6,476 nucleotides of DNA, from contig JBBRMT010000258.1 of NCBI GenBank assembly GCA_038230695.1, forward strand, positions 1-6,476. The letters are read 5' to 3'. The DNA comes from QHBQ01 sp038230695 (lineage in GTDB: Bacteria > Chloroflexota > Chloroflexia > QHBQ01). Below, piece after piece: positions 6,054-6,476 of this stretch. The notes beneath the pieces are model-generated. The model made no database searches. It saw nothing but the letters and a program-made list of their open reading frames with translations, and had not been told where the DNA came from. Within the stretch, counting starts at the first letter, position 1, and the number at the start of each line of letters is the position of its first letter. The position numbers were made by a program, and so were the translations under genes.

Positions 6054-6062
6054 TGGTATGCT
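6054..6062 (+). promoter_or_regulatory. Possible extended -10 promoter for the second response regulator
   Basis: TGGTATGCT combines an extended -10 TGn with TATGCT (four of six), but no -35 is recognisable 17 bases upstream. It lies 58 bases before the ATG at 6120. A small hairpin, agtgc-gag-gcact (6079-6091), follows. If real, the two regulators can be transcribed separately, which fits the wide gap between them. Confidence 0.25.
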
Positions 6063-6119
6063 ATTGGGGGCAATTGGCAGTGCGAGGCACTCTCATCCCC
6101 ATGGTGTGGAGGAACCGCA

Positions 6120-6476
6120 ATGCAAAAGCGCATATTCATCGTAGATGACAGCCCTCAGGTGCTTGCTCTACTGGGCGAGCTACTTACTGCCGCAGGTTAT
6201 ACGATCATCACCCAGGCATTTCCCCTGGCCAATACTGACCAGTTGCGCCGTGCTACCCCTGACCTGATCATCATTGACTATTGGCTGGGTAATGAGGAAG
6301 TCCGACATACGACTATGGACCTGATCAGGCAGAGTGAGGATTTGGCCCAGCTCCCGCTTATCATCTGCACTGGCTATGCCGATGAGCGAATGCTACGAGG
6401 GATTCAGCTGCGAAGGAGTAACGTTATGATGCTTCGCAAACCCTTCGACGTTGACGACCTGCTCGGCATGGTGATG
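6120..6476 (+). CDS. Response regulator receiver protein, cut by the window end
   Basis: 119 codons are visible, beginning MQKRIFIVDDSPQVLALLGE. The receiver pocket is complete: acidic pair Asp9-Asp10, phosphoacceptor Asp53 (LIIIDYW), Thr84 (LIICTGYAD) and Lys107 (RKPF). The frame is still open at the window edge in the last receiver helix (DDLLGMVM), so it may end soon as a single-domain protein or carry an output domain beyond. GGAGGA (6108-6113), six bases before the ATG, is a strong ribosome binding site. It is a tandem paralogue of the gene at 5455, similar in protein and in parts of the DNA. With an intact pocket it is the better candidate for normal phosphotransfer. Confidence 0.9.
   Translation, partial: MQKRIFIVDDSPQVLALLGELLTAAGYTIITQAFPLANTDQLRRATPDLIIIDYWLGNEEVRHTTMDLIRQSEDLAQLPLIICTGYADERMLRGIQLRRSNVMMLRKPFDVDDLLGMVM

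Noticed and set aside
1..6476. CRISPR arrays, tRNA or rRNA genes
   Set aside because: No regularly spaced direct repeats, tRNA cloverleaf or rRNA signature was seen on either strand by eye.

Overview
The window looks like a piece of a bacterial chromosome rich in regulators and worn-down mobile DNA. The large cyclase-ATPase-TPR protein, the free-standing receiver proteins and the group II introns together suggest Chloroflexota, with cyanobacteria as the main alternative. This placement rests on remembered protein style and was not tested by any search. All convincing genes lie on the + strand.

Region 1 (1-861) is intron DNA. Bases 1-105 read as the C-terminal tail of a group II intron reverse transcriptase followed by the 5' arm of that intron's domain V. 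This is interrupted at 106 by a second group II intron, about 756 bases long. The second intron has a recognisable 5' end (GTGCG), domain I, II and III landmarks and a domain VI-like 3' end, but it keeps only a 23-codon stub of its own reverse transcriptase. The arrangement is twintron-like, although the other half of the outer domain V is not found after 861.

Region 2 (862-4201) holds one large intact gene: a 1080-residue class III nucleotidyl cyclase fused to a STAND/AAA-type ATPase and a long TPR region. This is the layout of soluble adenylyl cyclase. Its active-site residues point to an ATP-using class IIIb cyclase.

Region 3 (4202-4931) is a graveyard of insertion sequences. It has a TnpB C-terminal pseudogene with an intact zinc ribbon, then a 212-base segment bounded by imperfect inverted repeats and containing a possible DDE transposase scrap, then a hairpin that looks like the right end of an IS200/IS605-type element. 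The second element appears to have landed between tnpB and its right end.

Region 4 (4932-6476) has about 500 bases with two overlapping unrecognised small reading frames and a good sigma70-type promoter. Two paralogous single-domain response regulators follow. The first lacks one acidic residue of the phosphorylation pocket. The second has a complete pocket and is cut by the window end. A cAMP-producing protein and two receiver proteins suggest a signalling neighbourhood, but mobile-element debris separates them, so one operon is unlikely.
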